Assembly: GCA_964441335.1 (NCBI GenBank)
Contig: CAYTUI010000021.1
Location: forward strand, 1-22,255
Length of the DNA stretch: 22,255 bases
Direction of reading: 5' to 3'
Source: CAYTUI01 sp964441335
Lineage (GTDB): Bacteria; Patescibacteriota; Patescibacteriia; UBA1558; 2-01-FULL-52-15
Both the position numbers and the translations under genes were made by a program. Of this stretch, positions 1-7,352 are shown piece by piece (the stretch's first letter is position 1; each line of letters begins with the position of its first letter). The notes beneath the pieces are model-generated. The model did not search any database. It saw nothing but the letters and a program-made list of their open reading frames with translations, and was not told the origin of the DNA.

Positions 1-62
1 ATCTTTTCAGCTACGTTTTTTTTCGGAGATATAATGCTGAACAGAAACGTAGCTGAAAAGAT
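1..62. repeat. 18-bp perfect inverted repeat at the window edge
   Basis: Bases 1-18 are the exact reverse complement of bases 45-62, separated by a 26-base loop that encodes the conserved CapA GDIML motif. The repeat begins at the very first base of the window, so its outer limit is unknown. It lies inside a coding sequence. Confidence 0.85.
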
Positions 63-945
63 TAAAGCAAACGGTTTTGATTATTTGTTGTCAAAATTGG
101 CTGGAGAAGAGCGCAGATTTTTCCAAGGCCTTGATCTCATTGGCGCAAATTTGGAAGGAGCTGTAACCACTGATGGTAAACATTATGAGCCGGAGATAGC
201 TAACGATTTTTCCTTCTTGCCGGACTATATTAGAGGTCTGAAGGGTTATGGATTTAATTTTTTTAACATAGCCAACAATCATCTGTCGGATCAGGGGCTA
301 GAGGGGATTGCTGAAACGAAAAATAATTTGACTAATCTCAATTTAGATTATGTTGGTTGCGTTGATGCCATGGTGGACGACTGCAGTTATAAAATTATAA
401 CATTGGATAATCTTAAAATTGGTATGATAGGGCTAAGTATGGTTAATGATGATTTAGAGTTTGATAAAGTGCAAAAAATCATTGAGAAATTGAAAAACGA
501 AACAGATCAAATTATCGTTAATATTCATTGGGGTGAGGAGTATAATCATCAGTTTAATAGTAAGCAACAGACCTTAGCTCATAAGTTAGTTGATTACGGC
601 GCGGATATTATAATAGGTCATCATCCTCACGTCGTCCAAGGTATGGAGACATATAACAATAAACCAATTTTTTATTCTTTGGGCAACTTTATTTTTGATC
701 AGTATTTTTCAGCCGACACTCAACAAGGTTTAGCGGTTGGTTTATCACTTGAGTTTGATGAGCAAAATAACCAAATCAGCAGTTATGATATTTTCTTGAC
801 GCCCTTTAATAGTAGCGTTAGCCAGCCCCGATTGTTAACTGAAACAGAAGGTAAGCAATTTTATGATGATTTTTCCAGTTGGTCAGTAATTTCTGAAAAT
901 GATAGTGAAGAATTAGCCAGCGGTAGACTGGAGTTGGTCCAGTAA
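1..945 (+). CDS. CapA-family metallophosphatase (PGA_cap), 5' end outside window
   Basis: The reading frame is open from base 1, and the ATG at 34 is internal: the codons just before it give FFFGD, so the conserved CapA opening motif GDIML spans this ATG. The true start therefore lies upstream of the window. Other family motifs follow in order: ANLEG (metal-site Asn), NIANNH, NIHWGEEY, GHHPHVVQG and SLGNFIFDQ. These are the metal ligands of calcineurin-like phosphoesterases of the CapA/PgsA type. Family members are usually linked to poly-gamma-glutamate or other cell-surface polymers and are often membrane anchored; any anchor here would be in the missing N-terminus. The substrate cannot be told from sequence. 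A weak intrinsic terminator follows, so it is probably not co-transcribed with the next gene. Confidence 0.88.
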   Translation: MFSATFFFGDIMLNRNVAEKIKANGFDYLLSKLAGEERRFFQGLDLIGANLEGAVTTDGKHYEPEIANDFSFLPDYIRGLKGYGFNFFNIANNHLSDQGLEGIAETKNNLTNLNLDYVGCVDAMVDDCSYKIITLDNLKIGMIGLSMVNDDLEFDKVQKIIEKLKNETDQIIVNIHWGEEYNHQFNSKQQTLAHKLVDYGADIIIGHHPHVVQGMETYNNKPIFYSLGNFIFDQYFSADTQQGLAVGLSLEFDEQNNQISSYDIFLTPFNSSVSQPRLLTETEGKQFYDDFSSWSVISENDSEELASGRLELVQ

Positions 946-971
946 TAAATTTGGGGATTTTTAAATAATTT

Positions 972-993
972 TGGCCATTTTTAGGCCATTTTT
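972..993 (+). terminator. weak intrinsic terminator after the CapA gene
   Basis: A 5-bp stem (TGGCC 972-976, GGCCA 984-988) is followed directly by TTTTT at 989-993. The same stretch contains a perfect 11-base tandem duplication (973-983 and 984-994). The stem is short, so termination may be inefficient. Confidence 0.45.
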
Positions 994-1025
994 AACCACA
1001 ATTAATCAACTTGGAAAATGGACTG

Positions 1026-1601
1026 ATGTCTGCTAAAATAGAGCCTGATAAGCAACCTAATTTTCGGATATTTATGTCAAAAAATAGACCTTCCTGGGAT
1101 GACTATTTTATGGCCATGGCTAAGATCGTGGCTACGCGAAGCACCTGCGACCGCCTTGTAGCAGGAACTGTTTTAGTCAAAAATAACCGACTGATTTCCA
1201 GCGGCTATAATGGTTCACCTCCGGGCCTGGCTCACTGTAATGATGTTGGTCACTTGATGGAAGAAGGTCATTGTGTCCGGACGGTTCATAGTGAGCACAA
1301 TGCTATCTTACAGGCGGCGACCATTCCTGGCGCCAGCACCGAAGGCTCAACAATGTATACCAAATATAGTCCTTGCATCCACTGCTCAAAATACATAGTC
1401 GCGGCCGGTATTAAACGGCTAGTTATTTCCAAACTGTACCGTGGAGAGAAAGCTTTGGAATATTTAAAAGAAGCTAAGATACAGGTGGATATTTATCAGC
1501 GCAATCCGGACTGGGAAGAAAGTGTTCAGGAATTATTTGCCGATGATGTGGAACAAGTAGAAGCTAAAGAGGGGAATGTGGAATTAAAGAACGAATCATA
1601 A
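1026..1601 (+). CDS. dCMP deaminase (zinc-dependent cytidine/deoxycytidylate deaminase)
   Basis: Converts dCMP to dUMP, supplying the substrate of the ThyX-like protein encoded downstream. From the ATG at 1026 the protein has 191 residues. The family opening RPSWDDYFM is at about 21-29. The catalytic zinc site is His88-x-Glu90 (TVHSEHNAI) with PCIHC giving Cys117 and Cys120. Extra Cys and His residues (Cys71, His76, Cys83) match the structural zinc site of dCMP deaminases. Start choice is uncertain: a TTG lies in frame at 1011 and another ATG at 1074 (MSKNRPSW), and none has a good SD. The C-terminal ~25 residues are acidic and extend past the usual domain. Its stop overlaps the next start by one base (TAATG). 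First gene of the deoxypyrimidine cluster. Confidence 0.9.
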   Translation: MSAKIEPDKQPNFRIFMSKNRPSWDDYFMAMAKIVATRSTCDRLVAGTVLVKNNRLISSGYNGSPPGLAHCNDVGHLMEEGHCVRTVHSEHNAILQAATIPGASTEGSTMYTKYSPCIHCSKYIVAAGIKRLVISKLYRGEKALEYLKEAKIQVDIYQRNPDWEESVQELFADDVEQVEAKEGNVELKNES

Positions 1602-2167
1602 TGGAGAAGATAATTATTGGTTTTACCGGCTTGATTGCCTGCGGTAAGGGTACAGCTACAGAATATTTAAAAAATAAATATCAGGCAGAGACATTCAGGT
1701 TTTCTACTATGTTGCGTGATGTTTTGGATCGTCTCTATCTTGAACACAGCCGTGATAATTTATCGGGTATGTCTACTGCATTGCGGGATATTTTTGGACA
1801 GGATTTAATGGCCAAGGTGATCGCCGAGGATGTTAAAAGATCTGTTGCTCCTATGATAGTCGTGGAAGGCATCAGGCGTCAACCGGATATAAAATATTTG
1901 CGTGAGTTACCGAATTTTTTCCTGGTGTCTATAGAGGCTGACGAGAAGATTCGTTATCAGCGTTTGGTTGGTCGGGGTGAAAATTCTGATGACAGTTCAA
2001 AGACTTGGGAGGAATTTTTGCAGGACCATCAGAAGGAAACCGAAATTACTATTCCGGAAACAATGAAGCAGGCAGATTATATTATTACCAACAACGGCAG
2101 TCAGCTAGAGTTGCAGCGTCAATTAGACGAGTTAATTGTCAAAATTAACAATGGAAGTAAGAATTAA
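1601..2167 (+). CDS. P-loop nucleotide (NMP-kinase-like) kinase
   Basis: 188 residues. An N-terminal P-loop (GLIACGKGT, residues 10-18) follows a hydrophobic beta strand. A second conserved strand ends in VVEGIRRQPD, like the Walker-B/NMP-binding segment of dephospho-CoA-kinase-like and adenylate-kinase-like proteins. A LID-like Arg-rich stretch (RYQRLVGRGE) follows. The exact substrate cannot be read from sequence. Its position between dCMP deaminase and dUTPase suggests a deoxynucleoside monophosphate kinase, but this is inference, and a dephospho-CoA-kinase-like activity is an alternative. It starts one base inside the stop of the preceding gene and overlaps the dUTPase gene by 17 bases, so translational coupling is likely. 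Confidence 0.75.
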   Translation: MEKIIIGFTGLIACGKGTATEYLKNKYQAETFRFSTMLRDVLDRLYLEHSRDNLSGMSTALRDIFGQDLMAKVIAEDVKRSVAPMIVVEGIRRQPDIKYLRELPNFFLVSIEADEKIRYQRLVGRGENSDDSSKTWEEFLQDHQKETEITIPETMKQADYIITNNGSQLELQRQLDELIVKINNGSKN

Positions 2168-2573
2168 AAAGTTACATCCGGAGGCCAAGATTTTTGCCTA
2201 CGCTCATCCGGGCGATGCCGGTGCTGATATCTTTTGTTTGGAAGAAGCTACTATTCAACCACGTCAGCGTCAAACAATTAGAACCGGTATTGCTCTGGAA
2301 TTTCCAGAGGGTTACGTCGGTTTAATTTGGGATAAAAGCGGACTAGCCAGACATCATGGTATTACAGTTTTTGCTGGAGTGGCCGATGCAGGATTTCGCG
2401 GTGAATTTGCTATTATAGCCTATAACTCGTCTGATGAGCCTTATACTTTTGCTAAAGGTGATAAAGTTGCGCAAGTTTTGTTCCAAAAAGTTGAGCGAGG
2501 AAATTTTGTTGAAGTTGAGGAGCTGTCGGAGTCGGCGAGGGGAGAGGGAGGATATGGGTCAACGGGGAAATGA
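2151..2573 (+). CDS. dut: dUTPase (deoxyuridine 5'-triphosphate nucleotidohydrolase)
   Basis: Hydrolyses dUTP to dUMP and PPi. From the ATG at 2151 it has 140 residues, typical for the homotrimeric family. All five motifs are present: 1 GDAGADI (21-27), 2 DKSGLA (61-66; usual form PRSGLA), 3 GVADAGFRGEF with catalytic Asp79, 4 KGDKVAQVLF (102-111), and 5 RGEGGYGSTG (130-139). The C-terminal glycine-rich motif 5 is complete, so the protein is full length. An in-frame TTG at 2136 is possible, but the ATG gives the normal N-terminus. It overlaps the upstream kinase gene by 17 bases. The stop is followed at once by a heptad-repeat spacer. Confidence 0.95.
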   Translation: MEVRIKKLHPEAKIFAYAHPGDAGADIFCLEEATIQPRQRQTIRTGIALEFPEGYVGLIWDKSGLARHHGITVFAGVADAGFRGEFAIIAYNSSDEPYTFAKGDKVAQVLFQKVERGNFVEVEELSESARGEGGYGSTGK

Positions 2574-2577
2574 AAAT

Positions 2578-2635
2578 GTAATTGGTAATTAGAGGCGCGC
2601 TAATTACCGGTTACTAGTAACTAATTACAAAAAAC
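2578..2635. repeat. heptanucleotide repeat spacer with hairpin (array A)
   Basis: The whole dut-thyX spacer can be cut into 7-base units: GTAATTG, GTAATTA, a 9-base GC-rich interruption, then TAATTAC, CGGTTAC, TAGTAAC, TAATTAC, AAAAAAC, ending exactly at the ATG at 2636. The first part also forms a stem with the second (2578-2592 against 2600-2614; 13 matches and two G-U pairs). No SD is present. Confidence 0.7.
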
Positions 2636-4351
2636 ATGGCCAAATTCACACCGGAGGAAATAGAAATATTAAAAACTTACATTACTAATCCCGAGGGTAA
2701 TGTTTTTGCGATTACCAATATGGACGGCTTGGTGGGAGCTATTTATGCCAGATATAGCCGGGCTAGAGGCGGTTTCCGCGAGGTTTTGTTGAAGGAATTT
2801 ATCAAGGACGGCAAAGTGGATGTTGACCGGGCGTCTGATCTGATTGATAGGGTTTTAGTAGCTTATGGCGATGACTCTGTCGGAGAGTTGGAAGGAGCGC
2901 ACCTGTCTTTTGAAAGAATATCTATTTTGGCAACCAAAGAAATAGAGGACAGAAGAATAGGCGGTTCGCCGATTGAGCAATCTACTCGTTATGTTTTTTA
3001 TGATCAAAAGGATGAAGACGGGCAGTGGTTGTATTATCGCAATCCGGTCATTATGGCTTCGGAATTGGGTAAAGACTATGAAAAAACCATGGATGAAATT
3101 TTCCAAACCTATACTGATTTGATTGAACCGATGAAGCAGTATTACATAGGTTTAAAGTCCATTGACGAGGCTGAATATGATATCTTGGGCACTGGTGAAA
3201 AACAAAGGTTAGCCGATCTTCAGGAAGAAAAAGATCAGAAAGCGTTTCGCATAACTTATAACTCGGATATTAGAACCAAAGCTTGCGACTCTTTACGGAG
3301 CATTTTGCCGATTGCCACTTTGACTAACGTGGGAATTTTTGGCAACGGTCGATTTTTTCAAAATGTTCTTAGTCATTTATATACCTCGCCTTATGCTGAA
3401 GCGCAGGAATTAGCGCTGGCGGCGCAAGGTGAATTGGATAAAGTGATTCCTAAATATGTTAAGCGGGCTAAAAAAAATGAATATCTAACAGCTAACCGCC
3501 AACGCATGAATGTTATGGCGCAAAATTTATTTTCTGAAATTGAGCCGCTGGATCAGAAAGATCACGTTTATCTTTTGAACAGGGGTGAAGACTATATTTC
3601 TGAACAGATTAATACGATTGTGATGGAGAAGACATTGATTACGCCTAATCAGCTCAAGGAAATTATGCAGGAGGACGCAGATAATCGAACCTTGGCAATG
3701 ATGCTCTATGAATATTTGGATCACCCCTTGGAACAGATTTTGACAGTGGTCAGGAGAATGTCTGAAGACCAGAAAATTAAAATTAGAGATGCTTATATTG
3801 GTGACAGAAATACCAGACGTGATCGTCCATATCGGGCTTTGGAAAATGGTTATGTTTATACTTTTGATTTAATGACGGATTTTGGAACCTATAAGGATTT
3901 AGAACGGCATCGTATGACCAGCCAGCTACGTCAGCAATTTTCGCCACGTTTAGGTTTTACCGTGCCGGATGATTTGAAGACAGCGGGTTTTGAAGCTAAG
4001 GCACTGGAATGCCATGAAAAAGTTTTGGAACTGTTTGAAAAAATTTATGAAAAGTTTCCGGTGGAAGCTTCTTACGCTACCTTGCATGGTCATCGCGTAC
4101 GCTGGTCCATGGCTTTTAACGAACGCGAAGCTTATCATTTGCTGGAACTGCGAACTACTCCACAAGGACACCCGCAATACCGCAAGATATCCCAGCTGAT
4201 GCATAAGAAGATTACCGAGGCTTGTCCCTGGCGCGGTCAGAAAATGAAGTTTGTGGATCATGAAGATTATTTTTGGAGTCGTGGAGACGCAGAGGCTAAA
4301 CAGCGGGTTAAAGAGAGGCTGTTGGATGCAAAAAAGGCAGATAGCTTATAG
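2636..4351 (+). CDS. thyX: ThyX-like FAD-dependent thymidylate synthase, two-domain form
   Basis: Expected to methylate dUMP to dTMP using flavin and methylene-tetrahydrofolate. At 571 residues it is more than twice the usual ThyX length (about 220-250) and looks like two ThyX domains in one chain. N-terminal half: GSPIEQSTRYV (110-120) matches the second part of the RHRxxSxNxxSxRY signature, and a segment at about 216-262 (LRSILPIATLTNVG...HLYTSPYAEAQ) resembles the ThyX core that ends in the AQxEIR helix. C-terminal half: RHRMTS (424-429) keeps the first part of the signature, followed by LLELRTTPQGHPQYRKI. Each half keeps a different part of the motif, suggesting one composite active site. 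The stop lies inside heptad array B. It sits among dUMP-making and dTMP-using genes, which supports the role. Confidence 0.85.
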   Translation: MAKFTPEEIEILKTYITNPEGNVFAITNMDGLVGAIYARYSRARGGFREVLLKEFIKDGKVDVDRASDLIDRVLVAYGDDSVGELEGAHLSFERISILATKEIEDRRIGGSPIEQSTRYVFYDQKDEDGQWLYYRNPVIMASELGKDYEKTMDEIFQTYTDLIEPMKQYYIGLKSIDEAEYDILGTGEKQRLADLQEEKDQKAFRITYNSDIRTKACDSLRSILPIATLTNVGIFGNGRFFQNVLSHLYTSPYAEAQELALAAQGELDKVIPKYVKRAKKNEYLTANRQRMNVMAQNLFSEIEPLDQKDHVYLLNRGEDYISEQINTIVMEKTLITPNQLKEIMQEDADNRTLAMMLYEYLDHPLEQILTVVRRMSEDQKIKIRDAYIGDRNTRRDRPYRALENGYVYTFDLMTDFGTYKDLERHRMTSQLRQQFSPRLGFTVPDDLKTAGFEAKALECHEKVLELFEKIYEKFPVEASYATLHGHRVRWSMAFNEREAYHLLELRTTPQGHPQYRKISQLMHKKITEACPWRGQKMKFVDHEDYFWSRGDAEAKQRVKERLLDAKKADSL

Positions 4352-4388
4352 CGAATAGCATATGGCAAATAGTTTATAGCGAATAGTT
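4340..4388. repeat. heptanucleotide array B overlapping the thyX stop codon
   Basis: Seven consecutive 7-base units: GATAGCT, TATAGCG, AATAGCA, TATGGCA, AATAGTT, TATAGCG, AATAGTT. The alternation also gives a 14-base period and a 13-base exact repeat at 4346-4358 and 4374-4386. The thyX stop (4349-4351) is inside the array, so the last residues of ThyX are repeat-encoded. Confidence 0.75.
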
Positions 4389-4391
4389 TTT

Positions 4392-4440
4392 GGAGGTAAT
4401 CCCTACGACCTCCGCCCAAAGGGCGGTCGCCCCCTGGGCG
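4392..4440. repeat. GC-rich overlapping palindromes
   Basis: GGAGGT (4392-4397) pairs with ACCTCC (4408-4413). CCGCCC (4412-4417) pairs with GGGCGG (4421-4426) across AAA, and a further GGGCG copy lies at the end. This GC-rich block sits between two AT-rich heptad arrays in the 140-base thyX-tdk spacer, which contains no gene. Confidence 0.55.
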
Positions 4441-4444
4441 AAAT

Positions 4445-4491
4445 CCCTAATCCCTAACACCTAACCCCTAATACCTATCATCTAACACGAC
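4445..4491. repeat. heptanucleotide array C ending at the tdk start codon
   Basis: Six consecutive 7-base units CCCTAAT, CCCTAAC, ACCTAAC, CCCTAAT, ACCTATC, ATCTAAC, then ACGAC and the ATG at 4492. The array occupies the place where an SD would be, and none is present. Confidence 0.75.
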
Positions 4492-5073
4492 ATGAACAGC
4501 GGATACATCAAAGTCATCACCGGTTGTATGTTCGCCGGCAAAAGTAGCCGCCTGCTTTGGCATTTAAAAAGGGCGCAGATTGCCGGTAAATCGGTTATTC
4601 TTTTTAAACCATCTTTAGATAACAGATACAGTGAAGCTGAAGTGGTGACTCATGATAATGACCGCCTGCCGTCAATTTCCGTGACTGATGTCTGGGATAT
4701 TTATCATAAGGGTAAGGATTATAAAGTGGTCGGAATAGATGAAATTCAATTTATGGATGCGGCGGTTTTAATTGAAGTAGCTGAAAAGTTGGCTGATGAG
4801 GGCGCTGAAGTGATTACTGCCGGTTTGGATCTGGATGCGCAGGATAAGGCTTTTGAAGGCACCAAAGAGCTGATGGGTATTGCCGAATACGTAGAAAAAT
4901 TATTCGCTGTTTGTCCTGACTGTAACCGCGAAATTGCCACCCGCAGTTACCGCAAGTCCGGTTCCACTGCCAGATTTGAAGTCGGCGGGAAAGATGCTTA
5001 TGAGCCTTTATGTCGCTACTGTAATAATAAGCGCAAAGGTAAAATTAAAGCCCAAAAATTATTCAATGAGTAA
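4492..5073 (+). CDS. tdk: thymidine kinase, type II
   Basis: Phosphorylates thymidine (and deoxyuridine) to the monophosphate with ATP, a salvage route into the same dTMP pool as ThyX. 193 residues. P-loop GCMFAGKSS (11-19), Walker B VVGIDEIQF with catalytic Glu84, the lasso-side motif GLDLDAQDKAF (111-121), and a zinc site of two CxxC pairs (Cys141, Cys144, Cys174, Cys177). All are standard for type II enzymes, and nothing essential is missing. The ATG at 4492 gives a normal N-terminus. Its end overlaps the next gene by 8 bases. Confidence 0.95.
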   Translation: MNSGYIKVITGCMFAGKSSRLLWHLKRAQIAGKSVILFKPSLDNRYSEAEVVTHDNDRLPSISVTDVWDIYHKGKDYKVVGIDEIQFMDAAVLIEVAEKLADEGAEVITAGLDLDAQDKAFEGTKELMGIAEYVEKLFAVCPDCNREIATRSYRKSGSTARFEVGGKDAYEPLCRYCNNKRKGKIKAQKLFNE

Positions 5074-5653
5074 AGGGAAATTGATAGTTTTATACGGTAT
5101 CAACAATCTGGGTAAAAGTACCCAGGCCAAGTTGTTGGTGAAGAAACTTCAAGAAGCCGGTAAACAGGCGGAATATTTAAAATATGCTTTGTATGATATT
5201 AAACCGTCTGGCGTTTTGATCAACCAGTATTTGCGGATAAATAATCCCTATCAATTTTCGCCTCGTGAATTTCAAATTTTACAGGTTTTAAACCGCACCC
5301 AATTTGATAAAGAATTGCGTGACAAGCTGGAAGCCGGTATCTGGGTGGTGGCCGAGGATTATGTCGGAACCGGTATTGCCTGGGGCATGGGAGCGGGTGT
5401 TGGGCGTCATTTACTGGAGTATCTGAACTCGCATCTAGTTACCGAAGATGTGGCTTTTTTCTTCAGAGGCGCGCGATTTATGGATGGAAAAGAATCTAAT
5501 CATACCCATGAAGATAATGATCAATTGATGACCCGCGTGGCCCGCTGTCATGAGATTTTGGCTTTGGAGAAAAGCTGGCTTCCGATCGCGGCTAATGATA
5601 CTATTGATAATATCAGCCAGGTAATCTGGCAGGAAATCGCTAAACTTCTATGA
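5066..5653 (+). CDS. thymidylate-kinase-like protein
   Basis: 195 residues. P-loop GINNLGKSTQ (11-20) is close to the GxDGxGKSTQ of TMP kinases, and the middle segment (DIKPSGVLINQYLRI, then FSPREFQILQVLNRTQFDKEL) follows the TMK pattern of an inhibitor/base-binding helix and an R-containing helix. The usual DRY motif is changed: the strand reads VVAEDYVGTGIAWG, so Glu-Asp-Tyr (97-99) replaces Asp-Arg-Tyr. The likely role is dTMP to dTDP, completing dTTP supply with Tdk and ThyX. The changed motif leaves room for another deoxynucleotide substrate. It starts inside tdk (ATG at 5066; tdk stop 5071-5073), and its stop overlaps gatB by 4 bases (ATGA), so coupled translation is likely. Confidence 0.8.
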   Translation: MSKGKLIVLYGINNLGKSTQAKLLVKKLQEAGKQAEYLKYALYDIKPSGVLINQYLRINNPYQFSPREFQILQVLNRTQFDKELRDKLEAGIWVVAEDYVGTGIAWGMGAGVGRHLLEYLNSHLVTEDVAFFFRGARFMDGKESNHTHEDNDQLMTRVARCHEILALEKSWLPIAANDTIDNISQVIWQEIAKLL

Positions 5654-7161
5654 CAAAACAATTGAAACTGGAAACTATTATTGGTCTGGAAATTCATGTT
5701 CAGCTGAAAACGCAGAGCAAGATGTTTTGTGCTTGCGCCAATGAATCTTTAACAGCCAAACCTAATACTAATGTTTGTCCGGTTTGTTTAGGTCATCCCG
5801 GAACATTGCCGGTTATTAACATGGAAGCGGTCAATCAAGGGGTGCGTTTGGCTTTGGGCCTAAATTTTTCCATTAGCCGTAAATCCAAATTTGATCGCAA
5901 AAACTATTTTTACCCGGACTTGCCCAAAGGTTATCAGATAACGCAGTTTGATAAACCAATTGCCAAAGACGGCTATTTAATTATCAGAGTTGAGGGTGAA
6001 GATAAAAGGTTTAAGATTGAACGATTACATTTGGAGGAAGACGCTGCCAAAAATATTCATCAGGATGGCAGTACTTTGGTTGATTTTAATCGTGGTGGAG
6101 CGCCACTGGCTGAAATTGTTACCAATCCCGATTTTCGTTCGCCTCAAGAAGCCAAGAAATTTTTGCAGGAGCTACAGCTGATTGCCCGCTATTTGAATGT
6201 CAGCGACGCTGATATGGAAAAAGGGCAGATGCGTTGCGATGCTAACATTTCTTTACGCAAAGTCGGGGAGCCCGGGTATAATCCCAAAACAGAGATTAAG
6301 AATTTAAACAGTTTTAGGTCAGTAGAACGTGCCTTGGAATATGAAATAAAAAGGCAGTCGGAACTCTGGCATCAGGGTCAGACGCCCAATGAACAGACAA
6401 CCAGAGGCTGGGATGAAAAAAATCAGCAGACAGTTTTACAGCGTAGCAAAGAAGCCAGCAACGATTATCGCTACTTTCCGGAACCGGATTTACCGTTGCT
6501 GGAGTTTTCACAGACAGATATTGATAACATTAACGCCTATCAGCCGGAATTGCCGCACGCTAAACGTTTGCGCTTTAAAGATGAGTATGATTTGAAATAC
6601 GCTGATGCTGAAGTGCTGACCGCTTCTTTGCCTGTGGCCAATTATTTTGAGGAAATTATGACCGAAGTTAGAAGCTGGTTGCTCGATTCTGGCGAGATAG
6701 AGGGAACAGAGGAAGAGATTTGGGCGGGCGGACGTAAGAAATTATCACGTATGGTTTTTTCCTGGCTGACCACTGAATTATTTAAGCATCTTAATAATGA
6801 TGGAGTTGGTATTGAAAATGTCCGCATCACTGCGGAAAATTTTGCTGAATTTATTGTTTTATTACATCAGTCCAAGGTTAACAGCTCGGCGGCGCAGAAA
6901 ATTTTTGAAACAATGTATAAAAATGGTGGCGATCCTAGTGAAATTGCCGAGGGTGAAAATTTGATGCAGCTTAGCGATGAAGGAGAGTTAATTGATATGG
7001 TCAGACAGGTTCTGGTTAATGAGCCGGAGATGGTAAAACAGTATCAGGCTGGAAAAACTGCTTTACTGCAATACTTTATTGGTAAGGTAATGAAAGAATC
7101 CAAAGGCAAAGGCAATCCGAAAATTATTAGCGAGTTGATAAAGAAAGAGGTGGGGGAATGA
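5650..7161 (+). CDS. gatB: Asp-tRNA(Asn)/Glu-tRNA(Gln) amidotransferase subunit B
   Basis: The GatB subunit activates mischarged Glu-tRNA(Gln) or Asp-tRNA(Asn) for transamidation within GatCAB. It opens with ETIIGLEIHVQLKT and has the CxC...CPVC zinc cluster (Cys27, Cys29, Cys43, Cys46) and the kinase-like core (FDRKNYFYPDLPKGYQITQ; LHLEEDAAKNIH; DFNRGGAPLAEIVT). A C-terminal YqeY-like tRNA-binding region starts around 340 and includes QSKVNSSAAQKIFETM. At 503 residues it is slightly longer than the common 475-480. gatA and gatC are not in the window, so they must lie elsewhere. It shares a 4-base overlap with the TMP-kinase-like gene and ends the long plus-strand gene run. Confidence 0.97.
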   Translation: MTKQLKLETIIGLEIHVQLKTQSKMFCACANESLTAKPNTNVCPVCLGHPGTLPVINMEAVNQGVRLALGLNFSISRKSKFDRKNYFYPDLPKGYQITQFDKPIAKDGYLIIRVEGEDKRFKIERLHLEEDAAKNIHQDGSTLVDFNRGGAPLAEIVTNPDFRSPQEAKKFLQELQLIARYLNVSDADMEKGQMRCDANISLRKVGEPGYNPKTEIKNLNSFRSVERALEYEIKRQSELWHQGQTPNEQTTRGWDEKNQQTVLQRSKEASNDYRYFPEPDLPLLEFSQTDIDNINAYQPELPHAKRLRFKDEYDLKYADAEVLTASLPVANYFEEIMTEVRSWLLDSGEIEGTEEEIWAGGRKKLSRMVFSWLTTELFKHLNNDGVGIENVRITAENFAEFIVLLHQSKVNSSAAQKIFETMYKNGGDPSEIAEGENLMQLSDEGELIDMVRQVLVNEPEMVKQYQAGKTALLQYFIGKVMKESKGKGNPKIISELIKKEVGE

Positions 7162-7199
7162 TGATTTGTTTCTTTCGGCGAGTTAGTGACACCCCCTCT

Positions 7200-7269
7200 A
7201 CCACGCCGCTCGCGAGCGGCGTGGTCTGATCTCCCCCTTTCCGCCAAAGGCGGACAAGAGCAGGGGGAG
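7200..7269. repeat. 26-bp perfect palindrome plus second GC-rich hairpin
   Basis: Bases 7200-7225 are a perfect palindrome centred on CGCG, with arms ACCACGCCGCTCG. Next to it, CTCCCCC (7231-7237) pairs with GGGGGAG (7263-7269) around an inner CCGCC-AAA-GGCGG hairpin (7241-7253). Neither is followed by a T-tract on the plus strand. They lie in the 283-base gatB-to-7445 spacer, which has no gene of its own. Confidence 0.75.
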
Positions 7270-7352
7270 GCGAACCTAAACGCACCCCTCTAACTTATCC
7301 TTTGAAGTGCGGTAAATTTATAAACTACTTTTTTAAGTGCCACGGACGTTGC

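Noticed and set aside
1011..1025. TTG start at 1011 for the dCMP deaminase
   Set aside because: An ATG follows five codons later and family similarity begins even later, so the TTG adds residues without support.
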